Shown here: positions 56,751 through 64,000 of the stretch, piece by piece
Numbering within the stretch: position 1 is the stretch's first letter
Layout of the letters: each line of letters begins with the position of its first letter
Source of the DNA: Paenibacillus nanensis
GTDB taxonomy: Bacteria > Bacillota > Bacilli > Paenibacillales > Paenibacillaceae
DNA length: 64,000 nt
Direction: 5' to 3'
Assembly (NCBI RefSeq): GCF_003583765.1
Contig: NZ_QXQA01000012.1
Span: 1 to 64,000 of the forward strand
Notes under the pieces: generated by a model
Told to the model about the DNA's origin: nothing
What the model saw: the letters and a program-made list of their open reading frames with translations, nothing else
Database searches by the model: none
Program-made: the position numbers and the translations under genes

Positions 56751-57534
56751 CGGCGCTTGCCTCCTTCTCGCTCATCTTTTTCCGTTCTGTAGGCGTCAGG
56801 AAGACAGACAGCTTCTGGCTGATCGCGATCGTGGATACGCCGGATTGAATGGAGAGCAATCCTTCCAGCATCATCAGACGGATTTGAATCTCTTGCTTGG
56901 AAATGCGTTTCAGCCTGTTAGCCATTGGGTGCCACAATACATAACCTGTGAATATACCGAGCAGGGTTGCAATGAACGCGCCTGCGATCGCATGCGCCAG
57001 CTTCTCCATCTCGCTCATATCAGACAGGGCGGCAACAAGTCCGACAACCGCGCCGAGTACCCCAAGCGTAGGGGCGTAGGTGCCCGCTTGCGTGAAGATG
57101 AGCGCGCCGGCTTTGTGACGGTCCTCCGTTGCAGCGATGTCTTCCAACAATACGTCGCGAACGAGATCCTGGTCGTTGCCGTCAATGATCATACGCATAC
57201 CGTTGCGAAGGAAATCGTCTTCGATTTCGTCGACCTTCGCTTCCAGAGCGAGCAGGCCTTCGCGGCGGGTGATGGAAGCCCATTCCATAAACCGGGTAAT
57301 CAGCTCTTCGCGCGATGGGAGCTTCTGCTCCGTAAATATAATTTTGAACAGCTTGCCCAGCTTTTTCAGCTCGCCCATCGGGAAGGCGATCAGGACAGCA
57401 GCGGCCGTACCGACCAAAATAATCATATAAGCAGCGGGATTCAGCAAGGAGGATAGATGGGCGCCTTTCAGCACCATTCCGCCAAGCACCGCGACAAGTC
57501 CTACAATAATACCGATAATAGTTGAGTTCTTCAT
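56734..57534 (-). CDS. motA: Flagellar stator protein MotA
   Basis: A 266-residue, four-helix stator subunit. Helix 1 is near the N terminus (IIGIIVGLVAVLGGMVLKG). A cytoplasmic loop with charged residues contacts FliG (SREELITRFMEWASITRREGLLALE). GTYAPTLGVLGAVVGLVAAL, with the conserved proline, forms TM3, followed by TM4. The upstream sequence GACGATAT, with TAAT about 16 nt before it (near 57585-57605), resembles a sigma-D promoter (TAAA-N15-GCCGATAT), which would fit motility control. Confidence 0.95.
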   Translation of the reverse strand: MKNSTIIGIIVGLVAVLGGMVLKGAHLSSLLNPAAYMIILVGTAAAVLIAFPMGELKKLGKLFKIIFTEQKLPSREELITRFMEWASITRREGLLALEAKVDEIEDDFLRNGMRMIIDGNDQDLVRDVLLEDIAATEDRHKAGALIFTQAGTYAPTLGVLGAVVGLVAALSDMSEMEKLAHAIAGAFIATLLGIFTGYVLWHPMANRLKRISKQEIQIRLMMLEGLLSIQSGVSTIAISQKLSVFLTPTERKKMSEKEASADEQKA

Positions 57535-57649
57535 CTTACACCCCGTCCAGTATGTTTTCGAATCTACTTCTATTTATATCGTCAAAAGGGTATTCTGAAA
57601 TTATAGTAATCGACAGACGAACAATAATTTTAAGGAGCTGTGTAGAATA

Positions 57650-57943
57650 ATGGGAGTACGGCATGCGCGCGAATACGCGGATATTTTGAAGGAATTGACG
57701 GATGCGGTAGGCGAAATCGAAGGGAGCTATTCGTTCTTCGAGATGGAGCCGGAGGAATGGGAGGGGCTCGGGACGGAGGAGCGGCACGAGGTGATGGAGG
57801 CGCTGGCGGACGATGTGTTCTACGGACTCGGGGAGCGCCCCGTTATTGAAGTCGGCGACAGCGTCATTACGCATAACAGCAAGCACCATGTAATTGAGGT
57901 TTCGCAGGGCGACAATGTGATCCGTATAATCCGGCTGATCTAG
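57650..57943 (+). CDS. Conserved hypothetical protein
   Basis: A 97-residue acidic, soluble protein: a helical N-terminal part (REYADILKELTDAVGEIEGSY), a Glu-rich segment (EMEPEEWEGLGTEERHEVMEALADD), and a beta-rich C terminus (VIEVGDSVITHNSKHHVIEVSQGDNVIRIIRL). I do not recognise the family. AAGGAG lies about 12 nt before the ATG. It is divergent from motA, with a terminator behind it. Confidence 0.7.
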   Translation: MGVRHAREYADILKELTDAVGEIEGSYSFFEMEPEEWEGLGTEERHEVMEALADDVFYGLGERPVIEVGDSVITHNSKHHVIEVSQGDNVIRIIRLI

Positions 57944-57958
57944 AAAGAGCGCAAAAAG

Positions 57959-58005
57959 GAAGGCAACAAGCGAATCTGCTGTTTAAGCAGCAGCCCTTGT
58001 TGCCT
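57959..58005. terminator. Bidirectional terminator
   Basis: AAGGCAACAAG / CTTGTTGCCTT stem with an inner GCTG hairpin, followed by T residues, between convergent genes. Confidence 0.8.
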
Positions 58006-58491
58006 TTACCATTTGAATGCTTGCGCCCGGTCGTATACCATGCAGTGAACCTCTTTTAATCCGTGAGATGTCGGTCTCCTATACGTATCCTCGATGCGGA
58101 AGCCCGCTTTCTCATAGGTGCGGATGGCCCGAGTGTTCCAGGTGTAAACCTCAAGGTCCACTTCACAGCCCGGCGATCTTCTCAGCGCTTCTTCCGTAAT
58201 GACGCTGACGAAGAGAGGGCCAAGCTTCCGGCCGCATAGATCAGGCCTTAGACCAAGTCCAAGCCGGACAACGCTCGCGCCAAGCGGGAAAAATTGAGCA
58301 AAGCCGATAAGCGAGCCGTCTGAATCGAGGACCGCCGAATATTGCCGGTCGCGCAGGACAGGGTCGCCGAATTCGAACCCGTCCTTCTGCATGTCCTCCC
58401 ATGCAGGCCAATTATAGACATCGTATGGAGGCGTATAGCGCCAGAGGCAAAGCTCGCTTGCAAGCTCCTGGGTCAAAGGCTTGATGGTCAT
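58006..58491 (-). CDS. GNAT family N-acetyltransferase
   Basis: A 161-residue single-domain GNAT. IKPLTQELASELCLWRYTPPYDVYNWPAW is the N-terminal strand-helix, LGLGLRPDLCGRKLGPLF is the acetyl-CoA pyrophosphate loop, and TWNTRAIRTYEKAGFRIEDTY is the C-terminal motif B. The substrate is unknown. Start choice is uncertain: ATG 58491 has no good binding site; an in-frame ATG at 58539 lies 6 nt after TATAAT and could be used on a leaderless mRNA, adding 16 residues. Confidence 0.85.
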   Translation of the reverse strand: MTIKPLTQELASELCLWRYTPPYDVYNWPAWEDMQKDGFEFGDPVLRDRQYSAVLDSDGSLIGFAQFFPLGASVVRLGLGLRPDLCGRKLGPLFVSVITEEALRRSPGCEVDLEVYTWNTRAIRTYEKAGFRIEDTYRRPTSHGLKEVHCMVYDRAQAFKW

Positions 58492-58597
58492 TGGCCGCTT
58501 TTTTGTTTTATAATAGGAGAAGTTATGTTGGTTCGTCATACCTGAATTATAGCAGAAGAACGTCGCGGGGCGTGCAGAATAAGGGGAATCGATTGTC

Positions 58598-59827
58598 ATG
58601 AATAGGCTCTTATGGCTGGGATGCTATTCTTATCTTGTGATCGGGATCGCGCATGTCATAGGCGGTTCCGTGTTGGAACAGCTCATTGATCATTACGGTA
58701 TGTCCTACCAAGCAGGCGGACAGTGGATTATGAATCAATTTCTCGGATTTCTCGTCGGTACGCTGTTCGCTCCCGCTTTGACGGCCAAGGTCGGGAAGCG
58801 CGGGGCGGTGCTTATCGCGATGGGGGTATTGACGGTAAGCGAGGCGGCTTACAGCCTGCTCCTGCCTTGGGGCCTTATGCTGACTGTCGCTCCGCTGGCT
58901 GGAATCGGCTTCGGCATGACGGAAGCGGTCGTCGGCGCCATGATCATCGAGCTGATGAAAGGCAAGGCTTCGGCGATGAGCCGATTGGAAACCTTCTTCG
59001 GCCTCGGGGCTCTCGTCATTCCCGCGGCGGCAGCGTTTCTAATTCAGCAGCATGTGTGGCAGCTGTCCTTTCCGATCCTGGCCGCGATGGCGGGCATCTC
59101 CTTTGTGTTATGGCTGACCTTGTCCTTCGGCAGTCTGGATGATAGCCTTGGCCCCCGCACAGCTGCCGCAGCAGCAGAAGACCGTGACGGAGGCTTAGTT
59201 AACTCGGCCGGCGCTAGAGATGCCGGCGCGCGCTCGTGGTTAGGGTATCCGGCCAAAGCGCTGCCTTTCTTGGCGCTAAGCGCGGTATTTTTCCTGCTGT
59301 ATGTCGGAATGGAGATGAGCTTCTCGAATTATTTGCCTTCTATTCTCATTACGCGGACGGGGATGGGAGAAGCGAACGCGACTGCCGCCCTCAGCTTGTT
59401 CTGGGGGATGATGGTGATCGGCCGCTTGTTTGCGGGGCTATTGGCGGATCGGATGGGCCATGCCGTCTATTTGGTTACGACTGCCGGCGGAGCCGCATTG
59501 GCGTTTGTTCTGATGGCGATCCTCGACCAGGAGAGCGGTTTGCTTATTCTTACCGCGCTTAGCGGCCTATGCTTCTCGGGCATCTTCGGCATCGCGCTTG
59601 TGTACGCGAACGGATTGCTTCCCGGAATGACGGAGCGAACGACCAGCCTGCTTGTTGCGTTAGGGGGCGTCGGAGGAGCGATATTCCCGAGGCTGACCGG
59701 ATGGTTCATGGACCGGTACACGGTTCAGTCCACTTTATGGTTCATTGCTGTACTCGTCGTCATGATGGTAGGCGTGCTGCTGCTGCTGGTTGCGGTAGGG
59801 AGAAAGCGAAAGTATGCGGTAACTTGA
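58598..59827 (+). CDS. MFS family transporter
   Basis: A 409-residue protein with twelve predicted helices in two halves, joined by a hydrophilic loop (about 190-215, rich in Ala and charged residues). GLLADRMGHAVYL after helix 8 and FAPALTAKVGKRGAVL after helix 2 are the MFS loop motifs. FGMTEAVVGAMIIEL resembles sugar or fucose permease-like families, but the substrate cannot be told. AAGGGGAA precedes the ATG. Confidence 0.85.
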   Translation: MNRLLWLGCYSYLVIGIAHVIGGSVLEQLIDHYGMSYQAGGQWIMNQFLGFLVGTLFAPALTAKVGKRGAVLIAMGVLTVSEAAYSLLLPWGLMLTVAPLAGIGFGMTEAVVGAMIIELMKGKASAMSRLETFFGLGALVIPAAAAFLIQQHVWQLSFPILAAMAGISFVLWLTLSFGSLDDSLGPRTAAAAAEDRDGGLVNSAGARDAGARSWLGYPAKALPFLALSAVFFLLYVGMEMSFSNYLPSILITRTGMGEANATAALSLFWGMMVIGRLFAGLLADRMGHAVYLVTTAGGAALAFVLMAILDQESGLLILTALSGLCFSGIFGIALVYANGLLPGMTERTTSLLVALGGVGGAIFPRLTGWFMDRYTVQSTLWFIAVLVVMMVGVLLLLVAVGRKRKYAVT

Positions 59828-59834
59828 GCAAAAA

Positions 59835-59884
59835 GAAGAGGTTGTCCGCTCGCAGCTAACTGCGACCGGGCAACCTCTTCTTTT
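59835..59884. terminator. Bidirectional terminator
   Basis: AAAAGAAGAGGTTG / CAACCTCTTCTTTT, a long stem with inner GCAG / CTGC pairing, between convergent genes. Confidence 0.9.
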
Positions 59885-59888
59885 CTTA

Positions 59889-60380
59889 CTATTTCGCCTC
59901 GACGGCTGTGGTGTATGTTGCGATGTCTTGGTCATCCATTACGCGGCGGGCTGTAACGAAACGCGATTTGTAGTAGGACGAATCGAGCTTGTCATACGTT
60001 ACGCCATTGCTTGTGGAAGCGTGAGCGATCTTGCCGTCTCCCACATAAATGCCGACATGCGAAATGCCGCCGTTGTTCTTGCCGCTTGTGTCGAAGAATA
60101 CCAGGTCGCCCGGCTGAAGGTCAGCCTTTGCGACTTTCGTACCGACCGTTGCTTGGTCTGCCGATCTGCGCGGCAGGTCGATGCCCATCTTGTCGAACAC
60201 GTAGCTCGTAAATCCGGAGCAGTCAAAGCCTTTAGTCGTGGTGCCGCCGTACGAGTACTTTGTTCCGATTAAGTCACCGATAATGGCGTCCATCTTGGAT
60301 GCGCTTGCGAAAACGCTTCCAGCCTGGAACGCGAGCAGCAGGACAAGGCCTGCCAAGATCAAGCCAACTTTCTTCTTCAA
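59889..60380 (-). CDS. Secreted NlpC/P60 peptidoglycan hydrolase
   Basis: A 163-residue exported endopeptidase. A signal peptide of about 26 residues (cleavage near VFASA) is followed directly by an NlpC/P60 domain with catalytic Cys54 (FDCSGF), His108 (SHVGIYVG) and His120 (AHAS). There are no separate wall-binding repeats. It should cut stem peptides, usually between D-Glu and meso-DAP. TTG start with GGAAGGAG at good spacing. It lies behind a c-di-AMP riboswitch. Confidence 0.93.
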   Translation of the reverse strand: MKKKVGLILAGLVLLLAFQAGSVFASASKMDAIIGDLIGTKYSYGGTTTKGFDCSGFTSYVFDKMGIDLPRRSADQATVGTKVAKADLQPGDLVFFDTSGKNNGGISHVGIYVGDGKIAHASTSNGVTYDKLDSSYYKSRFVTARRVMDDQDIATYTTAVEAK

Positions 60381-60398
60381 CTGGTGAAACTCCTTCCG

Positions 60399-60530
60399 GT
60401 GCCGACGAGGTTAGCTGTGGGGTTCGGTTGAAGGTACCCTATGATTTCTCAGGCGACCGCTGCGCGATCGTCGAAATCAATTCACCCAAAAATGGTTCCC
60501 CCGTTTCCCGATCGGGAATTAGGCATTCTA
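60399..60530 (-). promoter_or_regulatory. c-di-AMP (ydaO-yuaA) riboswitch
   Basis: On the minus strand the conserved ydaO blocks occur in order: CGGGGGAACCA, TTTGGGTGAATTGATT, ATAGGGTACCTTC, CGAACCC and CAGCTAACCTCG. The aptamer ends only about 20 nt before the NlpC/P60 start codon, next to its ribosome-binding site. I see no separate terminator between them. Known members of this class switch off wall hydrolase and K+ uptake genes when c-di-AMP is high. Confidence 0.92.
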
Positions 60531-60769
60531 ATTTGAACATCTACGATACTACTATAAATGGTAATTGTAGATTCGTGTTGAAAGTGAGAAGATTCTAATA
60601 AAAAAGATCCTTTTCTCATTTTTATACTAGGCAAAAAGGACGGATTTTTGACGAAAGCGTATAGAATCCGCATTTCGTCCAAGCGTTTGTGCGGCGTCCC
60701 CGTGTATTTTCGTAAAAATTTGTGTATTATAAATAGATAATTATTTTCCGTGGGAAAGGTTGGGTCGCG

Positions 60770-62443
60770 ATGGAGAATGCGCTTGAGAACAAGACATCAT
60801 CCTCAAACTTTATCAAAAATATCGTCGTAGAAGATTTGAAGAGCGGCCGCGTGCAGGAAGTGATTACCCGTTTTCCTCCGGAGCCGAACGGATATCTTCA
60901 TATTGGCCACGCGAAGTCGATCTGCTTGAACTTTGAGCTGGCGGATGAATTTAAGGGCAAAACGAATCTGCGGTTCGACGATACGAACCCGGTGAAGGAA
61001 GATACGGAGTACGTGGAATCGATTAAGGAGGATGTGAAGTGGCTGGGCTTCGAATGGGATGAGCTGCGCTTCGCGTCTGATTATTTCGAGGAAATGTACA
61101 ACCGCGCCGTTCTTCTGATCAAAAAAGGGAAGGCTTATGTCTGCGACTTAACCGCCGAGCAGATGAGAGAGACGAGAGGAACGCTCACGGAGCCGGGCAA
61201 AGAAAGCCCGTACCGGAACCGGAGCGTAGAAGAGAACCTGGATTTGTTCGCGCGTATGCGCGCGGGCGAATTCAAAGACGGCGAGCGCGTGCTGCGCGCG
61301 AAGATCGATATGGCTTCGCCGAATATTACGATGCGCGACCCGGTTCTCTACCGGATCTCGCATTCGCATCATCACCGCACCGGCGACGCGTGGTGCATCT
61401 ATCCGATGTACGATTACGCGCATCCGATCAGCGATGCGATTGAAGGCATTACCCACTCGATCTGCACGCTCGAGTTCGAGGACCATCGTCCGCTCTATGA
61501 TTGGACCATCGCGGAATGCGAGATGAGCTCGACTCCTCGCCAATACGAGTTCGCGCGCCTGAATCTGACGAATACCGTGATGAGCAAGCGCTATTTGAAG
61601 CAGCTGGTGGATGAAGGAATCGTCGACGGCTGGGACGATCCTCGCATGCCGACGATCAGCGGCCTGCGCCGCAAAGGCTACACGCCGGAAGCGCTGCGCA
61701 GCTTCTGCCGCGAAATCGGCGTCGCGAAAGCCAACAGCGTGGTGGACGAGAGGAATCTGGAGCATTTCATCCGGGAGGACCTGAAGCTGAAAGCGCCGCG
61801 CACGATGGCGGTCCTTCGCCCGCTGAAGGTCGTCATTACGAACTATCCGGAAGGGCAAGTTGAAATGCTCGAGGCGGAGAACAACTCGGAGAACGAAGAG
61901 ATGGGCACGCGCCAAATTCCGTTCTCCCGCGAGATTTATATCGAGCAGGACGACTTCATGGAGAACCCGCCAAGCAAGTATTTCCGCTTGTTCCCGGGCA
62001 ACGAAGTGCGGCTTAAGCACGCGTACTTCATTACGTGCCAAGAAGCGATCAAGAATGAGAACGGCGAAGTCGTGGAGCTGCGCTGCACGTACGATCCGAA
62101 GACGAAAAGCGGCACCGGCTTTAACGAGCGCAAGGTGAAGGGCACGATTCATTGGGTGGAAGCGTCGCAAGCGATACCGGCGGACTTCCGGCTGTATGAG
62201 CCGCTTATTTTGGATGAATCGAAGGAGGAGGGGCTTTCCTTCCTGGACCGCATTAATCCGAATTCGCTGCAGATCGAGCGCGGCTTCGTTGAACCGAATA
62301 TGAAGGATGCCGCGGGCGGCGACAAGTTCCAATTCTTCCGCCACGGCTACTTCAATGTCGATCCGAAGGATTCTACGCCGGAGAAGCTGGCGTTCAACCG
62401 TATCGTATCCTTGAAGAGCTCCTTCGACCCTTCGAAGGCGTAG
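60770..62443 (+). CDS. glnS: Glutaminyl-tRNA synthetase
   Basis: Charges tRNA-Gln directly with glutamine. The 557 residues comprise a class I catalytic core with [17 protein letters not shown] (HIGH motif), [13 protein letters not shown], and VMSKRYL as the KMSKS equivalent, then the two beta-barrel anticodon-binding domains typical of GlnRS rather than GluRS. Most Bacillus species lack glnS and use GatCAB, so its presence is a useful taxonomic mark. No T-box lies upstream. GAAAGGTTG precedes the ATG. Confidence 0.96.
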   Translation: MENALENKTSSSNFIKNIVVEDLKSGRVQEVITRFPPEPNGYLHIGHAKSICLNFELADEFKGKTNLRFDDTNPVKEDTEYVESIKEDVKWLGFEWDELRFASDYFEEMYNRAVLLIKKGKAYVCDLTAEQMRETRGTLTEPGKESPYRNRSVEENLDLFARMRAGEFKDGERVLRAKIDMASPNITMRDPVLYRISHSHHHRTGDAWCIYPMYDYAHPISDAIEGITHSICTLEFEDHRPLYDWTIAECEMSSTPRQYEFARLNLTNTVMSKRYLKQLVDEGIVDGWDDPRMPTISGLRRKGYTPEALRSFCREIGVAKANSVVDERNLEHFIREDLKLKAPRTMAVLRPLKVVITNYPEGQVEMLEAENNSENEEMGTRQIPFSREIYIEQDDFMENPPSKYFRLFPGNEVRLKHAYFITCQEAIKNENGEVVELRCTYDPKTKSGTGFNERKVKGTIHWVEASQAIPADFRLYEPLILDESKEEGLSFLDRINPNSLQIERGFVEPNMKDAAGGDKFQFFRHGYFNVDPKDSTPEKLAFNRIVSLKSSFDPSKA

Positions 62444-62461
62444 GCGAGAAGGACGATACGG

Positions 62462-62497
62462 CAGCAGCCCGTCAAGCATCCCGCTTGGCGGGCTGCT
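62462..62497 (+). terminator. glnS terminator
   Basis: CAGCAGCCCG / CGGGCTGCT hairpin, GC-rich, with no clear T run. It rules out a start for the next gene inside this stem. Confidence 0.55.
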
Positions 62498-62529
62498 CTC
62501 GCATCTCGGGAGCTAAGGGGGACGCCGGA

Positions 62530-63240
62530 GTGAGAAGGAAAGACGGACGCTGGCCGTTTCATAGCCTGATCCTTGCGGGAGGCCGAAGCAGCCGGATGGG
62601 CACGGATAAGGCGATGCTGCCTATTGACGGCGAGCCGCTGCTGGCGCGGCTCGCCGGACAGCTGCTAGCGCTCAGTGAGTCCGTGACGATAGCGGCGGGC
62701 TCCTCGGCGCGGGCGGCGGCGTACCGCGAAGCGCTGAACGGGCCGCTACCGCTGCTTAAGACTGGGGAAGTGCAGAAAGCAGACAGGCTAGACAGCAGCA
62801 AAAGCCCGGGCTCGAGCATAGCTGAAGGCAGGGAAAGACTAAGCTTTGTGGAGGATATCTATCCGGGCGACGGTCCTCTTGCGGGCCTGCATGCCGGCTT
62901 GTCCGCGCTGCCGGAAGGCTACGTTTTCGTAATTGCCTGCGACATGCCGGCGGTATCCGAGCCGCTGCTCGCGCGTCTTGCCGAGGAAGCGGGCAATAGC
63001 GCGGCGGATGTTGTGCATGTGAAGGGCCAGCCCTTTCATGCGCTCTATCACACTCGTATGGCGGCAAAGCTGAGAGAAGCGTTAGAAAGCAAAAGCTTTC
63101 GAGTGATGCAGCTGCTCCGCGGGCTGCATACCGCAGCTGTCGAGGGAGATGCGCAGGATTCGCTCGAAGGCCTCATGAATTTAAATACGCCGGAAGATTA
63201 TCGGGATTATATCAAGAGAATGCGGAGAGATGGAAGATGA
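62530..63240 (+). CDS. mobA: Molybdenum cofactor guanylyltransferase
   Basis: Transfers GMP from GTP to molybdopterin. The 236 residues begin with the nucleotidyltransferase loop [34 protein letters not shown] and [14 protein letters not shown] hold the metal-binding Asp. A low-complexity Ser-rich insert (about 85-110) is unusual. GTG 62530 is chosen because AAGGGGGA precedes it; a longer frame from 62485 starts inside the glnS terminator. No other molybdopterin genes are present in the window. The stop overlaps the next start. Confidence 0.88.
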   Translation: MRRKDGRWPFHSLILAGGRSSRMGTDKAMLPIDGEPLLARLAGQLLALSESVTIAAGSSARAAAYREALNGPLPLLKTGEVQKADRLDSSKSPGSSIAEGRERLSFVEDIYPGDGPLAGLHAGLSALPEGYVFVIACDMPAVSEPLLARLAEEAGNSAADVVHVKGQPFHALYHTRMAAKLREALESKSFRVMQLLRGLHTAAVEGDAQDSLEGLMNLNTPEDYRDYIKRMRRDGR

Positions 63241-63761
63241 GCTTGCCAACCTATCAGATTCAAGACGCGGAGCTATCCGACCTGGAGAGCATCGTAGCGA
63301 TATATAACTCTACCATTGCCAGCCGCATGGTTACCGCCGATTTGGAGCCGGCGACGGTGGAGAGCAAGCGGGCATGGTTCGACGCGCATTCGCCAGAGAA
63401 GCGGCCGATCTGGGTCGTGCGCATGGAGGACGGCGAGATTGGGGCTTGGCTGAGCTATCAATCGTTTTACGGTCGTCCGGCCTATCAAGCGACGGCGGAG
63501 ATCAGCATATACATAGCGGAGAAGTACAGGGCGCGCGGGCTCGGCTCGCTGCTGATCGAGAAGGCCTTGGCGGAATGCCCGCGTCTCGGATTAACAACGC
63601 TATTGGGCTTTGTGTTCGGCCATAATGAGCCAAGCCTAAGGCTGCTGCGCAAGTACGGCTTCAAGGAATACGGCTTCCTGCCGCGCGTGGCGGTGCTGGA
63701 CGGAGTGGAGCGCGACCTTGTGATCATGGGCCTCAGAGTTGGAGAAGAATCGCAGCAATAA
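63237..63761 (+). CDS. GNAT acetyltransferase, phosphinothricin-acetyltransferase-like
   Basis: A 174-residue GNAT of the PAT/Bar-like subgroup. [21 protein letters not shown] at the N terminus, [25 protein letters not shown] as the acetyl-CoA loop, and [27 protein letters not shown] at the C terminus match that family. Homologues acetylate phosphinothricin or methionine sulfoximine; the real substrate is unproven. ATGA overlap with mobA suggests coupled translation. Confidence 0.87.
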   Translation: MSLPTYQIQDAELSDLESIVAIYNSTIASRMVTADLEPATVESKRAWFDAHSPEKRPIWVVRMEDGEIGAWLSYQSFYGRPAYQATAEISIYIAEKYRARGLGSLLIEKALAECPRLGLTTLLGFVFGHNEPSLRLLRKYGFKEYGFLPRVAVLDGVERDLVIMGLRVGEESQQ

Positions 63762-63782
63762 GGGAAAGAGGTGAGGAACGTA

Positions 63783-64000
63783 GTGCTTTTTCGGAAGGCT
63801 TACAGCAAAAATATCGGATTTAACGTGACGATCATGCTGCTTGCTCTACTGTACGCGAGCATTATGTTGAATCTCTTATTTTTGCGCGACCGTTACTTGA
63901 TGGACGGCTACGCCTACAATCTCGTTCCGTTCGACACGATTGAGCGTTACGTGGTGTACCGCGACCATTTCAACTTTGATACCTGGTTCAAAAATTTATT
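63783..64000 (+). CDS. VanZ-like family protein (5' part)
   Basis: An open frame starting with GTG behind GAGGTGAGG and running off the right edge; 72 residues are visible. A membrane helix (NVTIMLLALLYASIMLNLLFL) is followed by NLVPFDTIERYV, the VanZ-domain signature. VanZ-like proteins are membrane proteins of unclear role, some giving low teicoplanin resistance. Partial, so full architecture is unknown. Confidence 0.75.
   Translation, partial: MLFRKAYSKNIGFNVTIMLLALLYASIMLNLLFLRDRYLMDGYAYNLVPFDTIERYVVYRDHFNFDTWFKNL

Noticed and set aside
60535..60769. T-box or small gene upstream of glnS
   Set aside because: No T-box core or specifier hairpin, and no ORF with a binding site; only AT-rich promoter-like sequence.

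Overview
The window is a chromosomal segment of a spore-forming, moderately GC-rich Firmicute, most likely Paenibacillaceae (Paenibacillus or Cohnella type). The gene order rRNA operon end, guaB, dacA, pdxS, pdxT, serS, tRNA-Ser matches the origin-proximal order known from Bacillus. The other pointers are S-layer-homology (SLH) surface proteins, a small acid-soluble spore protein (SspP), a Spo0E-like phosphatase, a bacterial glnS and a GlpP antitermination regulon.

Layout. 1-0.9 kb: 23S 3' end and 5S rRNA, followed by two tandem fold-back elements whose ends copy the 5S 3' end. 1.2-9.1 kb: a giant 2656-residue SLH protein containing three 846-nt super-repeats. 9.2-16.5 kb: an Eis-like acetyltransferase, guaB, dacA, pdxST and serS. 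16.6-17.2 kb: tRNA-Ser(UGA), followed by two tandem fold-back elements built on the same plan as those behind 5S. 17.3-21.1 kb: a secreted GH30 glycosidase, a three-gene operon ending in sspP, and a lipoprotein. 21.1-27.6 kb: a GlpP-type regulon with three related terminator leaders, in front of a membrane alpha/beta hydrolase, glpP-glpK and glpD. 27.7-33.0 kb: an ECF transporter with a PHP-domain gene, divergent from an RpiR regulator. 33.6-36.1 kb: a strong promoter, a structured leader, three very small ORFs and a KhtU/KhtT-like K+/H+ antiporter pair. 36-38.8 kb: small membrane proteins, a TetR regulator, an excalibur protein and tRNA-Arg(CCU). 39-41.6 kb: a second SLH protein.

41.7-51.4 kb holds two converging operons: asnB, ATP-grasp, FemAB, C39 peptidase on the plus strand, and ATP-grasp, divergent MurE-like ligase, Asp/Glu racemase on the minus strand. 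Between them lies an array of about 17 units of 51 nt, each with a hairpin whose base changes are tolerated only in plus-strand RNA. Together the enzymes look like a pathway that makes, ligates and amidates a D-amino acid on a peptide, most plausibly a peptidoglycan stem or cross-bridge variant (inference).

51.5-64 kb: a Spo0E-like gene behind Spo0A-box-like sites, tadA, a DnaA-box-like cluster, a PAS histidine kinase, an SDR protein, rluF, motAB, acetyltransferases, an MFS transporter, an NlpC/P60 hydrolase behind a c-di-AMP riboswitch, glnS, mobA and the start of a VanZ-like gene.

The leads most worth following are the fold-back elements shared by the 5S and tRNA-Ser loci, the 51-nt hairpin array, the divergent MurE and racemase cluster, and the GlpP-type leader in front of a non-glycerol gene. 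Every function rests on reading translated sequence and motifs; no database search was run.
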